NCBI RefSeq assembly: GCF_000023865.1
Contig: NC_013159.1
Location: 1,080,001-1,144,000 of the forward strand
From: Saccharomonospora viridis DSM 43017
GTDB taxonomy: Bacteria; Actinomycetota; Actinomycetes; Mycobacteriales; Pseudonocardiaceae
Reading direction: 5' to 3'
DNA length: 64,000 nt
Of this stretch, positions 26,756 through 35,540 are shown one piece after another. Within the stretch, counting starts at the first letter, position 1; the number at the start of each line of letters is the position of its first letter. A model generated the notes under the pieces. It searched no databases and had not been told where the DNA came from. It saw nothing but the letters and a program-made list of their open reading frames with translations. A program made the position numbers and the translations under genes.

Positions 26756-27811
26756 GTGCGGTCGCATCCCGTAAAACGTGTGGTATCTGGAGCGCTGGCG
26801 GCGTTCGCTGTGATGGCGACCGTCACCTTCACCCAGGCGCCGGCCGCGGCGACACCCACGCTCCCGGCTCCGCAGCAACCCCAGAGCAGCTCCGACGCTC
26901 TGGAGAAATATCGGGAGATCGCCAGAAAAGCCGAGAAGCTCAACGAGGACTACCTCAAGGCCCAGGAGGACCTGGAAGCCAAGAAGGCGGAACTCGCCAA
27001 GTTCAACAAGGCTTTGAAGAAGGCGAAGGCCGCCGAGGCGAAGGCGCGTGCCGACGAGGAGGAGTTCCGTAAGGAGGTCGACAGGTTCGCGGGCGTGTCG
27101 TTCACCAGCGGCGCGCAGCTGAACAAGATGTCGGCGCTGCTCGCGGGCGACTCTCCGCAGGAGTTCCTCGACCGGTCCTCGGCGATCGATCTTCTCGCGA
27201 CGGACAAGAACCGAGCGCTGAAGGCGCTCAAGGACGCCGTGACCAGGGCGGAGGAGAGCCGGAGCGAGGCGGCCGAAGCGCAGCAGAAGGCGAAGGAGGC
27301 CAAGGACAAGGCCGCCAAGATCGCCGCCGACCTGAGGGTCCGCAAGGAGAAGCTGGAGGAAAAGAAGGCGGAGCTGGCCGCCCAGGCGGGTCTGCTCAGC
27401 GAGGCGGACAAGGCCGAGCAGCAGGACACGGGACCCGACGTGGGCCCGATCACGGCGCCCGGCCCGGCCGCGCAGGTGGCGATCGACGCCGCGATGAGCA
27501 GGCGCGGTAAGCCGTACGTGTACGGCGCCACGGGACCGGACTCCTTCGACTGCTCCGGGCTGACCCAGTGGGCCTATGCCCAGGCGGGCATCAGCATTCC
27601 GCGCACCAGTTCGGCGCAGTCGCAGTTCGGCACCCCGGTGCCGAGGTCGCAGTTGCAGCCGGGCGACCTGGTGTTCTTCTACTCGCCGGTGTCGCACGTC
27701 GGCATCTACATCGGCAACAACATGATGGTGCACGCGCCCAGCTCGGGTGACGTGGTGAAGGTGGCCTCGCTGGACGGCCAGCAGTACAACAGCGCACGTC
27801 GGGTCGCCTGA
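26756..27811 (+). CDS. NlpC/P60 peptidoglycan endopeptidase (RipA-like)
   Basis: A secreted 351-residue cell-wall hydrolase. Residues 1-32 are a signal peptide (VVSGALAAFAVMATVTF ... AAA). Residues 45-220 form a Lys/Glu/Ala coiled coil, and 240-351 an NlpC/P60 domain with the catalytic triad Cys266 (DSFDCSGL), His314 (SHVGIYIG) and His326 (MVHAPSSG). It cleaves D-Glu/meso-DAP bonds in peptide stems; the coiled coil probably regulates or localises it. The GTG start has AAAGGAG 11 nt upstream. It lies behind a probable cyclic-di-AMP riboswitch, which fits envelope-stress control. The M. tuberculosis syntenic homologue is Rv2190c. Confidence 0.94.
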   Translation: MRSHPVKRVVSGALAAFAVMATVTFTQAPAAATPTLPAPQQPQSSSDALEKYREIARKAEKLNEDYLKAQEDLEAKKAELAKFNKALKKAKAAEAKARADEEEFRKEVDRFAGVSFTSGAQLNKMSALLAGDSPQEFLDRSSAIDLLATDKNRALKALKDAVTRAEESRSEAAEAQQKAKEAKDKAAKIAADLRVRKEKLEEKKAELAAQAGLLSEADKAEQQDTGPDVGPITAPGPAAQVAIDAAMSRRGKPYVYGATGPDSFDCSGLTQWAYAQAGISIPRTSSAQSQFGTPVPRSQLQPGDLVFFYSPVSHVGIYIGNNMMVHAPSSGDVVKVASLDGQQYNSARRVA

Positions 27812-27845
27812 CCCGCCGTCTGTGAATGCCCCCACCGGGGCGGGA

Positions 27846-27858
27846 TAGTCTCGGCACC
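27846..27858 (+). promoter_or_regulatory. Leaderless-type -10 element of pimB
   Basis: TAGTCT at 27846-27851 is followed by 7 nt and the ATG at 27859, with no ribosome site. Confidence 0.45.
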
Positions 27859-29058
27859 ATGCCTCGCACGTTGTTGGTGACCAACGATTTCCCGCCCCGG
27901 CCCGGGGGCATTCAGTCGTATCTGCACTCGTTGGCCACCCGATTGCCCGCCGAGGATCTGGTGGTCTACGCCCCTTCATGGGAGAGGGGCTCGGGATCCC
28001 ACAGCAAGTTCGACGCCGAGCAACCGTTCGAAGTGGTGCGGCACCCCACGTCGTTGATGTTGCCGACGGCGGATGTGCTGCGGCGGGCGAGGCAGTTGGT
28101 GCGTTCGCGGCGTTGCGAAACCGTGTGGTTCGGTGCCGCCGCCCCGCTGGCGTTGCTCGCCGAGCCGTTGCGGAGGGCGGGGGCGAGCCGTGTGGTCGCC
28201 TCCACGCACGGACACGAGGTCGGTTGGTCCATGCTCCCGGCGGCCAGGCAGGCCCTGCGTCGTATCGGGAACACCGTCGACGTCGTCACGTTCGTCAGCC
28301 ACTACACCCGCCGTCGGTTCGCCTCGGCCTTCGGGCCGTTGGCGGGACTGGAACACTTACCGTCCGGAGTGGACACGACGGTGTTCCGTCCGGACGACGC
28401 CGCGCGGGCGGAGCTGCGCGCCCGGTACGGACTCGGCGACCGACCCACGGTGGTGTGCGTCTCGAGGCTGGTGCCGCGCAAGGGGCAGGACATGTTGGTG
28501 CGGGTGTTGCCCGAGCTGCGGCGCCGGGTCCCCGAGGCCGCGTTGCTGCTCGTGGGCGGCGGCCCGTACCGGGGCGTTCTCACCTCCTTGGCCGAACAGT
28601 GCGGCGTCGCGGAGCACGTGATCTTCACCGGGTCCGTGCCGTGGGAGGAACTGCCCGCTCATTACGCGGTCGGTGACGTCTTCGCGATGCCGGCCCGGAC
28701 CCGTGGCAAGGGACTCGACGTCGAAGGACTCGGCATCGTCTATCTCGAGGCGTCGGCGACGGGACTGCCGGTGGTGGCGGGGGACTCCGGAGGCGCGCCG
28801 GAGACCGTGCTGGACGAGGTCACCGGACACGTCGTCGACGGGCGGGAGGGGACACAGCTGGTGGAGACGCTGGCCGCCCTGCTGACCGATCCGGTCCGGG
28901 CTCGGCGGATGGGTGAGGCGGGCAGGCGATGGGTCAGCGAGCATTGGCGTTGGGACGTGCTGGCGGACCGGCTGTCCGACCTGTTGGACGGTCGTCGGCG
29001 GCTGGGCAGGGCCGCGGAACTCCGTCCGCGCCGAGGTGGGCGTGCCCGTGGTCGGTGA
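27859..29058 (+). CDS. pimB: GT4 mannosyltransferase, PimB-like
   Basis: A 399-residue GT-B glycosyltransferase of family GT4. The N-terminal TNDFPPRPGGIQSYLHSL loop and the C-terminal EASATGLPVVAGDSGGAPETV (nucleotide-sugar site, with the E-x7-E type motif) are characteristic; CVSRLVPRKGQDMLV starts the second Rossmann domain. It most resembles PimB' (Rv2188c), which adds the second mannose to phosphatidylinositol monomannoside from GDP-mannose on the inner membrane face. The ATG at 27859 is preferred to the in-frame start at 27826 because a TAGTCT -10 sits 7 nt upstream. Synteny with the NlpC/P60 gene supports the assignment. Confidence 0.87.
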   Translation: MPRTLLVTNDFPPRPGGIQSYLHSLATRLPAEDLVVYAPSWERGSGSHSKFDAEQPFEVVRHPTSLMLPTADVLRRARQLVRSRRCETVWFGAAAPLALLAEPLRRAGASRVVASTHGHEVGWSMLPAARQALRRIGNTVDVVTFVSHYTRRRFASAFGPLAGLEHLPSGVDTTVFRPDDAARAELRARYGLGDRPTVVCVSRLVPRKGQDMLVRVLPELRRRVPEAALLLVGGGPYRGVLTSLAEQCGVAEHVIFTGSVPWEELPAHYAVGDVFAMPARTRGKGLDVEGLGIVYLEASATGLPVVAGDSGGAPETVLDEVTGHVVDGREGTQLVETLAALLTDPVRARRMGEAGRRWVSEHWRWDVLADRLSDLLDGRRRLGRAAELRPRRGGRARGR

Positions 29059-29073
29059 CGCCCGCGGTTCGGT

Positions 29074-29718
29074 TCACGCCTCCCGCAACGCCGGGCGACG
29101 AGGGTCGTCCACGCGTACCACCACGTCGGCGGACTCGGTCGGCAGCACCTCCCGTTCGTACCGGACGTAGGTCGGCAACGCCCAGTGCGATTCCTCGGGA
29201 AGGCGTCTGCGCAGGGCGTCGGGGGACAACCACAGATGCACCGTGAGTTCGGCGGGTAGTCCTCGGCCCAACAACAGTTCACCGTTGAGTACCATGACCC
29301 CGCCGTCGGGCAGTCGGGTACGCGGCAGTCGGAAGGCGCGGTCCCGGGTGGTGTCCCACAGTGCGGGCAACACCTCCCCGGTACCCGTCGACTCCAGCGG
29401 GCCCAGCACCTCCCGCCGGAGCGCCGAGACGTCGAGCCAGTCCTCGTAACGGACGTCCGGGTCATGCCGGCCGCGTTCGAAACGCAGCGAGGCCGGACGT
29501 AGGAAGTCGCCCGCCGACACCCGCATCACCTCGTGTCCGCGTACACGCAGGGGGTCGACGAGTGCGTCGGCCAGTCCCGCGGTGTCCGTCGCCTCGTCCG
29601 CGCCGTCGATCAGCACTCTGGTCCATCGCCGGTGGGCGGCGGTCTCGGCGATGCGGTCGGCGAGTTCGGTCACCAGGCGTTCGACTGTGATCGGCCGATA
29701 CCGTGGGCTGGTCGGCAT
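29074..29718 (-). CDS. Uridine kinase-like / conserved hypothetical protein
   Basis: A 214-residue protein resembling actinobacterial proteins labelled uridine kinase: VERLVTELADRI, WTRVLIDGADEA (in the place of a P-loop), then DALVDPLRVRGHEVMRV, RYEDWLDVSALRREVLGPL and VLNGELLLGRGLPAELTVHLWL. The Walker A loop is degenerate (DGADEATDTAGLAD lacks GxxxxGKS), so ATP binding is doubtful. The ATG at 29718 is chosen; the in-frame extension to 29916 would read antisense through bioA. It is divergent from bioA, whose -10 element lies just outside it, and convergent with pimB. Function uncertain. Confidence 0.75.
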   Translation of the reverse strand: MPTSPRYRPITVERLVTELADRIAETAAHRRWTRVLIDGADEATDTAGLADALVDPLRVRGHEVMRVSAGDFLRPASLRFERGRHDPDVRYEDWLDVSALRREVLGPLESTGTGEVLPALWDTTRDRAFRLPRTRLPDGGVMVLNGELLLGRGLPAELTVHLWLSPDALRRRLPEESHWALPTYVRYEREVLPTESADVVVRVDDPRRPALREA

Positions 29719-29742
29719 GGTTCCACGGTAATCGTCGCGTCG

Positions 29743-29755
29743 TAGAGTGCCGGGT
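29743..29755 (+). promoter_or_regulatory. Leaderless-type -10 element of bioA
   Basis: TAGAGT at 29743-29748 is followed by 7 nt and the ATG at 29756. There is no ribosome site. Confidence 0.5.
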
Positions 29756-31048
29756 ATGGCGCCCGAACCCGTGATCCGCAGGTTGCTCGAACTGGACACC
29801 CGGCACGTGTGGCATCCGTACGGCCCGATGCCGGCCACGGTGCCGCCGTTGCTGGTCGAGGAGGCGGCGGGGGTGCGGTTGCGGTTGGCCGACGGCCGGG
29901 AGCTGGTGGACGGCATGTCGTCGTGGTGGGCCGCGATCCACGGCTACCGACACCCCGCGCTCGACACGGCGTTGACCGAGCAGATCACCCGGATGAGTCA
30001 CGTCATGTTCGGTGGGTTGACCCATGAACCCGCCATCACGTTGGCGAGTGCGCTCGTGGACATCACCCCCGCAGGATTGGAGCACGTGTTCCTGTGCGAC
30101 TCCGGGTCGGTGTCGGTCGAGGTGGCGCTCAAGATGTGCCTGCAGTATTGGCGTTCCGTGGGTCGTCGGGGGAAACGCCGGATGCTCACCTGGCGTGGCG
30201 GATACCACGGTGACACCTTCCACCCCATGAGCGTGTGCGACCCCGAAGGCGGGATGCACGCGTTGTGGCGTGGTGTCCTGCCTGAACAGGTGTTCGTTCC
30301 GGCTCCACCGTCCGGATTCGACACCCCGGTCGATCCGTCCTATGCGGACACCCTGGTGCGCGCGGTACGGGAGCACGCCGACGAACTGGCCGCCGTCGTG
30401 GTGGAGCCGGTGGTGCAGGGAGCCGGGGGCATGCAGTTCCACAACCCCGAGTACCTGCGGGTACTGCGTGAGGTCACCGAGGAATGCGGTGTGCTCCTGG
30501 TGTTCGACGAGATCGCCACGGGCTTCGGGCGTACGGGCACGTTGTTCGCCGCCGAACACGCCGGGGTGACACCCGATGTGATGTGTGTGGGCAAGGCGTT
30601 GACCGGCGGTTACCTCACGATGGCGGCGACGCTGTGCACCTTCGAGGTCGCCGAGGGCATCTCGCGCGGTGAGGTACCGGTATTGGCGCACGGGCCGACG
30701 TTCATGGGCAATCCGCTCGCCTCGGCGGTCGCGAACGCCTCGCTCGGACTGCTCTCCGACGGCACCTGGCGGGAGGAGGTCCGCCGTATCGAACGTCGGC
30801 TCCGGGACGGACTCGCGGCCGCGCGGGACGTACCGGGGGTGGTGGACGTGCGGGTGCTCGGCGCCATCGGCGTGGTGCAGCTCGATCACCCGGTGGACAT
30901 GGCGGTGGCCACCGAGGCGTTGACCTCCCGAGGCGTGTGGCTGCGGCCTTTCCGCGACCTGATCTACACGATGCCGCCGTACGTCACCTCCGATTCGGAC
31001 ATCGACCTCATCACCGACGCGATGGTGGCCACGGCCGGAGTCGCCTGA
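29756..31048 (+). CDS. bioA: Adenosylmethionine-8-amino-7-oxononanoate aminotransferase
   Basis: A 430-residue class III PLP aminotransferase that makes 7,8-diaminopelargonate in biotin synthesis using S-adenosylmethionine as amino donor. Seen are [10 protein letters not shown] and [16 protein letters not shown] (BioA-specific substrate site), [27 protein letters not shown] and the Schiff-base Lys280 in [10 protein letters not shown]. The ATG at 29756 sits 7 nt after a TAGAGT -10. bioD follows 130 bp later; bioF, normally between bioA and bioD in Actinobacteria, is absent from this window. Confidence 0.97.
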   Translation: MAPEPVIRRLLELDTRHVWHPYGPMPATVPPLLVEEAAGVRLRLADGRELVDGMSSWWAAIHGYRHPALDTALTEQITRMSHVMFGGLTHEPAITLASALVDITPAGLEHVFLCDSGSVSVEVALKMCLQYWRSVGRRGKRRMLTWRGGYHGDTFHPMSVCDPEGGMHALWRGVLPEQVFVPAPPSGFDTPVDPSYADTLVRAVREHADELAAVVVEPVVQGAGGMQFHNPEYLRVLREVTEECGVLLVFDEIATGFGRTGTLFAAEHAGVTPDVMCVGKALTGGYLTMAATLCTFEVAEGISRGEVPVLAHGPTFMGNPLASAVANASLGLLSDGTWREEVRRIERRLRDGLAAARDVPGVVDVRVLGAIGVVQLDHPVDMAVATEALTSRGVWLRPFRDLIYTMPPYVTSDSDIDLITDAMVATAGVA

Positions 31049-31164
31049 CCGGGTTATCCGGTACGAGGGCGAGGGGGTTCCGCTCGTCGTCTCGGCCGTT
31101 GTCCTGGCCGTTGTCGCGGCCGTCGAAGTGAAGGCCGGGTGAAGGCACGGGGTGGCTGCGGTAT

Positions 31165-31177
31165 TAGTGTCGCTGCC
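31165..31177 (+). promoter_or_regulatory. Leaderless-type -10 element of bioD
   Basis: TAGTGT at 31165-31170 is followed by 7 nt and the GTG at 31178. The 130 bp before it also carry a loose repeat of GGCCGTTGTC. Confidence 0.45.
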
Positions 31178-31900
31178 GTGACCGTGCTGGTGATATCCGG
31201 AACCGGGACCGGCGTTGGCAAGACCGTGGTGACGGCGGCGGTGGCTGCGTTGGCGGCCGACCGCGGTCAACGTGTCGCCGTGTTCAAGCCCGCCCAGACC
31301 GGTGTCGCGCCGGACGAACCGGGTGATCTCGCCGAGGTACGTCGCCTCGCCGGTGACGTGACGACCTGCGAACTCCGCCGCTATCCGGACCCGTTGTCAC
31401 CCGAGGCCGCCGCGCGTCGCAGCGGTCTGCCGGAGGTGACGCCCGCCGACGCGGCGGCAGCGGCGACTCGGCTGCACGACGATCACGACCTCGTGCTCGT
31501 GGAGGGCGCGGGTGGTCTACTCGTCCGGTTCGACGCGTCGGGAGGAACGCTCGCCGACGTGGCGTGGGCACTCAACGCCCCTGTGATCGTCGTCGCGGAG
31601 GCGGGACTCGGCACGCTCAACGCCACGGCCCTGACCGCCGAGGTGGCGACCCGCAGGGGACTCGACATGCTCGGTGTCGTGATCGGAGCCTGGCCCGCTC
31701 ATCCCGACCTCGCCGCTCGTTGCAATGCCACCGACTTGCCGAAAGCCGCCGCCGCACCCCTGTTGGGGGTCTTGCCAGCTGGATTGTCTTCGGTGAGCCG
31801 GGCACAATTCCTCGACGAGGCACGTCGTGGGTTGTCCCCGTGGTTGGGTGGTGTTTTCGACTCCGACCGTTTCGCCCGCGCCGCGGCTTCGACGCCCTGA
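31178..31900 (+). CDS. bioD: Dethiobiotin synthetase
   Basis: A 240-residue ATP-dependent carboxylase that closes the ureido ring of dethiobiotin from 7,8-diaminopelargonate and CO2. The P-loop SGTGTGVGKT is at residues 7-16, followed by VAVFKPAQTG (substrate lysine) and the switch-like LVEGAGGLLVRFD. The GTG at 31178 is chosen because the P-loop follows at the usual distance and TAGTGT lies 7 nt upstream; an earlier ATG at 31139 precedes that element. The product passes to BioB, encoded 101 bp downstream. Confidence 0.95.
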   Translation: MTVLVISGTGTGVGKTVVTAAVAALAADRGQRVAVFKPAQTGVAPDEPGDLAEVRRLAGDVTTCELRRYPDPLSPEAAARRSGLPEVTPADAAAAATRLHDDHDLVLVEGAGGLLVRFDASGGTLADVAWALNAPVIVVAEAGLGTLNATALTAEVATRRGLDMLGVVIGAWPAHPDLAARCNATDLPKAAAAPLLGVLPAGLSSVSRAQFLDEARRGLSPWLGGVFDSDRFARAAASTP

Positions 31901-32001
31901 AGATAACGCCCTGAGATAACCCGACGTGATACAACTCGCTGTGCCTTCACGGCGGTGTCCGTCAGACTCACAGAACATCCAGCAAGTCCGAAGGAGATGC
32001 C

Positions 32002-33018
32002 GTGACAGCCGCAACCACGGAATCGGGAATTCTCGCCGTCGCGCGTGAGCAGGTACTCCAGAAGGGGATCGGTCTGTCCCAGCAGCAGGTGCTCGAGGTG
32101 CTGCGCCTCGGTGACGAACACATCCCCGAACTGCTGTCCCTCGCTCACGAGGTGCGCATGAAATGGTGTGGTCCCGAGGTGGAGGTCGAGGGCATCGTCA
32201 GCGTCAAGACCGGCGGTTGTCCGGAGGACTGTCACTTCTGTTCGCAGTCGGGCCGGTTCCCCACACCGGTGCGCTCGGCGTGGCTGGACATCCCCGGTCT
32301 GGTGAAGGCCGCCGCCGAGACCGCGGCCACGGGCGCGACGGAGTTCTGCATCGTGGCGGCCGTGCGCGGCCCGGACGCGCGACTGATGTCGCAGATCCGC
32401 GACGGCATCAAGGCGATCCGCGACTCCGGCAACGACATCCAGATCGCGTGCTCGCTCGGCATGTTGACGCAGGAACAGGTCGACGAGCTCGTCGACATGG
32501 GGGTGCACCGCTACAACCACAACCTGGAGACCGCCCGCTCGCACTTCCCCAACGTCGTCACCACGCACACGTGGGAGGAGCGGTGGGAGACCCTGCAGCG
32601 GGTGCGGGCCGCGGGAATGGAGGTGTGTTGCGGCGGCATCATCGGCATCGGGGAGACGCTGGAGCAGCGTGCCGAGTTCGCGGTCCAGCTCGCCGAGCTC
32701 GATCCGCACGAGGTGCCGATGAACTTCCTCATCCCTCAGCCCGGTACGCCGTACGAGTCGTACGACGTGGTGGAGGGCAAGGACGCGCTGCGTGTCGTGG
32801 CGGCGTTCCGACTGGCCATGCCCAGGACGATGCTGCGCTTCGCGGGAGGTCGGGAACTCACCCTCGGCGACCTGGGAGCCGAACAGGGCATGCTCGGTGG
32901 GATCAACGCGATCATCGTCGGGAACTACCTGACCAACCTGGGACGTCCCGCTGCTCAGGACCTGAGCATGTTGGACGACCTGCGGATGCCGATCAAGGCG
33001 TTGAGCGACACCCTGTGA
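32002..33018 (+). CDS. bioB: Biotin synthase (radical SAM)
   Basis: A 338-residue radical-SAM enzyme inserting sulfur into dethiobiotin. The [4Fe-4S] cysteines are C73, C77 and C80 (CPEDCHFC). Further Cys for the auxiliary [2Fe-2S] cluster are in FCIVAAV, IACSLG and EVCCGGIIG; the conserved Arg lies in the C-terminal [12 protein letters not shown]. The GTG start has a clear AAGGAGA site. It is followed by bsaP, whose product is needed by this class of actinobacterial BioB, and the pair matches Rv1589-Rv1590. Confidence 0.97.
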   Translation: MTAATTESGILAVAREQVLQKGIGLSQQQVLEVLRLGDEHIPELLSLAHEVRMKWCGPEVEVEGIVSVKTGGCPEDCHFCSQSGRFPTPVRSAWLDIPGLVKAAAETAATGATEFCIVAAVRGPDARLMSQIRDGIKAIRDSGNDIQIACSLGMLTQEQVDELVDMGVHRYNHNLETARSHFPNVVTTHTWEERWETLQRVRAAGMEVCCGGIIGIGETLEQRAEFAVQLAELDPHEVPMNFLIPQPGTPYESYDVVEGKDALRVVAAFRLAMPRTMLRFAGGRELTLGDLGAEQGMLGGINAIIVGNYLTNLGRPAAQDLSMLDDLRMPIKALSDTL

Positions 33019-33059
33019 ATCGCGTGGAAGTACGGAACACCAGCCAGGGACGAGGCCGG

Positions 33060-33089
33060 ATGAGTACCCGGACACGAGACCGGATATGA
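33060..33089 (+). CDS. Possible 9-codon leader peptide upstream of bsaP
   Basis: An ATG at 33060 with GAGG 4 nt upstream opens nine codons (MSTRTRDRI) and ends in a TGA that overlaps the first candidate bsaP ATG (ATGA, 33086-33089). Such an overlap could couple or restrain bsaP translation. The peptide itself has no evident function and may be fortuitous. Confidence 0.3.
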   Translation: MSTRTRDRI

Positions 33090-33319
33090 GCCCGGATATG
33101 AGCCCGGATATGAGCACTGTGTACTGCGTTCACTGTGGGCAGGCACTGTCCTCGCGGGAACACGACAAGTGCCGGACCCCCCGCACCGCCTTCGAACCAC
33201 CGCGGTACTGCTCGGTGTGTGCCCGGCGCATGGTGGTGCAAGTGACGCCGAGTGGGTGGACGGCCCGGTGCAGCAGGCACGGGGAAACCTCCTCCGCCGA
33301 CGTCTCCCCGACCGGTTAG
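33086..33319 (+). CDS. bsaP: Biotin synthase auxiliary protein
   Basis: A cysteine-rich protein of up to 77 residues between bioB and a DUF2567 gene, the position of M. tuberculosis Rv1590 (BsaP), which mycobacterial BioB needs to convert dethiobiotin to biotin. Visible metal-type cysteines are in [10 protein letters not shown], a following [16 protein letters not shown] and ARCSRHG. Three in-frame ATGs at 33086, 33098 and 33110, created by a 12-bp tandem repeat, precede the conserved [10 protein letters not shown]; the third (33110, 69 residues) gives the compact form expected of the family. The start is therefore open. Confidence 0.85.
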   Translation: MSPDMSPDMSTVYCVHCGQALSSREHDKCRTPRTAFEPPRYCSVCARRMVVQVTPSGWTARCSRHGETSSADVSPTG

Positions 33320-33362
33320 GCTCGCCACGACAAAGCCGGGGCGGCGCGCGGGGAGGAGTGGA

Positions 33363-33938
33363 GTGTCCGAGCAGCCAGACGTCGGGTGGGCGCACGGAAC
33401 ACCGGCCGGAGTGGTTCATCGACCTTCCCGCGTGGTCGTCAGAGCGGACCTGCTGCCCGCCTTCAGTGTGGCCTCACTCATCAGCTTGGTGGGGCTTCCG
33501 GTGGGGTGGCTTTGGGCCTTGCTCGCACCGCCGCAACGCATGCGGGTGGTCACGCGGGACGGTCGGTTGGTGCCGTTGACGGCGGAGAGCTGGCACCGGT
33601 TCGACGGCTTGGCGATATTCCTCCTGCTCGGTTTGGTGACGGGGCTGCTCATCGGTGTGGTGGTGTGGTTGCTGCGGGCCCGCAGGGGACCGGTCATGTT
33701 GCTGGGTACCGTGCTGGGCTCGTTGTTGAGCGCATGGCTGGCCATGCGGATGGGGGTGGCGTTCGCCGAGGGGCGCTACCCGGTTCCCGATCCGCTCGAG
33801 CTCGGTGAGGTGGTGGAGTTGGCACCCGTGTTGGAGACGGCGTGGGCGCTCGTCGCACAGCCGCTCACCGCCGCGTTCGCCTACGGCACGTTGGCGGCCT
33901 GGAACGCTCGGGACGACCTGGGAAGACGGCTGAGCTGA
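33363..33938 (+). CDS. DUF2567 membrane protein
   Basis: A 191-residue protein with four membrane segments (SVASLISLVGLPVGWLWAL, FLLLGLVTGLLIGVVVWLL, VMLLGTVLGSLLSAWLAMRM and a C-terminal one near 165-185) and an external loop RVVTRDGRLVPLTAESWHRF. It matches the DUF2567 family represented by Rv1591, also placed after bioB-bsaP. The GTG at 33363 has GGAGG 6 nt upstream, whereas the longer frame lacks a ribosome site. Function is unknown; conserved linkage to biotin genes is suggestive only. Confidence 0.88.
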   Translation: MSEQPDVGWAHGTPAGVVHRPSRVVVRADLLPAFSVASLISLVGLPVGWLWALLAPPQRMRVVTRDGRLVPLTAESWHRFDGLAIFLLLGLVTGLLIGVVVWLLRARRGPVMLLGTVLGSLLSAWLAMRMGVAFAEGRYPVPDPLELGEVVELAPVLETAWALVAQPLTAAFAYGTLAAWNARDDLGRRLS

Positions 33939-33986
33939 CTCGGAAGACGAGCGGGTCCGTCGACGGTCTGTCCCGGGACTCCCGGG

Positions 33987-34712
33987 TCAGTTGGGGTTCG
34001 GTCGAAGCAGTGTCTCGTCCGCCTCGTGTTGCGATGGGGGCACGGCACCCAGTTCGGACACGAAGGCGGCCTCTCTGCGCAACAGGTGGTAGGCCAGCCT
34101 GAGCCGGCGCAACGGATGCCGTTCCTCCAGCAGCTCCCGCCGGTCGGACAACGGCAGAAGACAGTCGGAGATCACCTGATAGGCGAGGGTCTCGGAGGGG
34201 GTGTCCGGCGGTGGTGACCGCCAACTGTCGGATTCCCACGCCACCGAGCAGTACCGGCGGTGCGCCACCCTGCACGCGTCGGCGAGTCGGGAGGCCGCGT
34301 CCTCAGCGCCGTCGGGCACGTGTTCGTCGTCGACCCATTCGACGGTGCCCCGCAGGTACGGAGTGGTCTCGGCGTCGATGTCCACCAGTCGGAACCGTCG
34401 ATGTCCCGTGACGACGATGTCGAACCGGCCGTCAGGCAGCCGACGTGCCTCCCGGAGCCGGGTGGCGCAGCCGGTGGGGTGGACGTGGGCGAGGTCCTCG
34501 ACCTCCTGCACCGTGGGGTCGGCGATCGTGACCACGCCGAACAGGCGGTCCGGGACCACCTCGGTGATGAGGTCGAGGGTGAGCTGTCGATAGCGTGGTT
34601 CGAAGATGTGCAGGGGAAGGTGCACGCCGGGGAACGCCACGGTGCGAAGCGGGAAGAGGGGCAGCATCGTGGGCGTCGCGGGGTGGCCGCCGGGTCCTTC
34701 CGAGTGGGTCAC
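33987..34712 (-). CDS. LON substrate-binding domain protein
   Basis: A 241-residue protein formed by the Lon protease N-terminal (PUA-like) domain without the ATPase or protease: MLPLFPLRTVAFPGVHLPLHIFEPRY, GVVTIADPT, then the beta-rich GRFDIVVTGHRRFRLVDID, and a helical C-terminus. Such stand-alone LON domains are widespread in Actinobacteria; ligand unknown. The GTG at 34712 lies 4 nt after the nrtR stop, with GAGG just upstream; a TAACGT 6 nt before the GTG could also serve as a -10 for independent leaderless transcription. ATG 34667 is a shorter alternative. Confidence 0.87.
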   Translation of the reverse strand: MTHSEGPGGHPATPTMLPLFPLRTVAFPGVHLPLHIFEPRYRQLTLDLITEVVPDRLFGVVTIADPTVQEVEDLAHVHPTGCATRLREARRLPDGRFDIVVTGHRRFRLVDIDAETTPYLRGTVEWVDDEHVPDGAEDAASRLADACRVAHRRYCSVAWESDSWRSPPPDTPSETLAYQVISDCLLPLSDRRELLEERHPLRRLRLAYHLLRREAAFVSELGAVPPSQHEADETLLRPNPN

Positions 34713-34716
34713 GTCC

Positions 34717-35502
34717 TCACGTTACGGGTTTGCCGGCGGTGTCGCGCGTTCGAGTGCGGCCACCCGACTTCGGGGCCGGGGGTCGGAACACGGCGAACGG
34801 ATCGGTCACTCGCATGTCCCGATGCGCGAACCGGTAGAGCGCCGCGGGTCGACCGCCTGAGCGGCCGGGCGGGGCGGTGTTCCCGGTCGGGACGAGGACG
34901 TTCCGCCGCGAGAGCACGCGTTGCAGGTTGGTGGCGGAGACCGGGTAGCCCAGCGCGGCCGAGTAGAGCTGGCGTAGGGCGGAGATGGTGAACTCCTCGG
35001 GCGCCAGGGCGAACCCGATGTTGGTGTAGCTGAGTTTGGCCCGTAGCCGTTCCCGGGCGTGCAGCACGATGTCCTTGTGGTCGAAGGCGGTGCGGGGCAG
35101 GTCGTCGACACTGTGCCAGGCGGTGTCCTCGGGCACGGCCGGGTCGACGTCCGACGGCATGAGCCCGAGGAAGGCGGTGGCCACGACGCGCGGCCCGGGA
35201 ACTCTGTCGGGCGCGCTGAACACGCCGAGTTGTTCGACGTGCGACAGTTTCTTGACGTCCACCTTCTCCGCGAGCTGACGGCGGATGGAGGTCTCCACGT
35301 CCTCGTCTCGCCTCAGCCGACCTCCGGGTAACGACCACCGGCCGATGTGTGGGTCGAGCGCGCGTCGCCACAGCAGAACCCGAAGGGTGGCGGGCTGGTC
35401 ACCCTGGGCGAGCATGCCGGGCTGTGTGGCGGATCGCACTTGAAGAACCGCGGCCAGAACCTCGTGTGCCAGGGGGCTGTCGCTGTTAATATGGGACCGC
35501 AC
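34717..35502 (-). CDS. nrtR: NrtR-type Nudix-related repressor of NAD synthesis
   Basis: A 261-residue protein with an N-terminal Nudix fold and a C-terminal winged-helix domain ([48 protein letters not shown]). The Nudix box is eroded: the catalytic REUxEE reads RQLAEK, typical of NrtR regulators that sense ADP-ribose rather than hydrolyse it. It is divergent from nadABC and its start abuts a 25-bp palindrome. The GTG at 35502 is chosen because a TACAAT -10 within that palindrome lies 8 nt upstream; the longer frame to 35550 would translate the operator. Autoregulation is likely. Homologues are Rv1593c and C. glutamicum NdnR. Confidence 0.87.
   Translation of the reverse strand: MRSHINSDSPLAHEVLAAVLQVRSATQPGMLAQGDQPATLRVLLWRRALDPHIGRWSLPGGRLRRDEDVETSIRRQLAEKVDVKKLSHVEQLGVFSAPDRVPGPRVVATAFLGLMPSDVDPAVPEDTAWHSVDDLPRTAFDHKDIVLHARERLRAKLSYTNIGFALAPEEFTISALRQLYSAALGYPVSATNLQRVLSRRNVLVPTGNTAPPGRSGGRPAALYRFAHRDMRVTDPFAVFRPPAPKSGGRTRTRDTAGKPVT
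35487..35492 (+). promoter_or_regulatory. Candidate -10 element of nadABC
   Basis: TAATAT at 35487-35492 would start transcription near 35499, just before the NrtR operator at 35503, so a bound repressor would block the initiating polymerase. The -35 partner is not clear. Confidence 0.4.
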
Positions 35503-35527
35503 AGTTTTCGATTGTAAGGCGAAAACT
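35503..35527. promoter_or_regulatory. NrtR-type operator 1 (nrtR-nadA)
   Basis: AGTTTTCG-9 nt-CGAAAACT is a perfect 8-bp inverted repeat spanning 35503-35527, between the divergent nrtR and nadA starts. It contains the nrtR -10 TACAAT on the minus strand and sits 13 nt before the nadA ATG. A near copy occurs at 36557. Confidence 0.75.
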
Positions 35528-35540
35528 ACGGAGGGGCAAC

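Noticed and set aside
33972-33986. CCCGGG-act-CCCGGG as a bidirectional terminator between the DUF2567 and LON genes
   Set aside because: The stem is only 6 bp with a 3-nt loop and has no T-run on either side, so it is too weak to claim.
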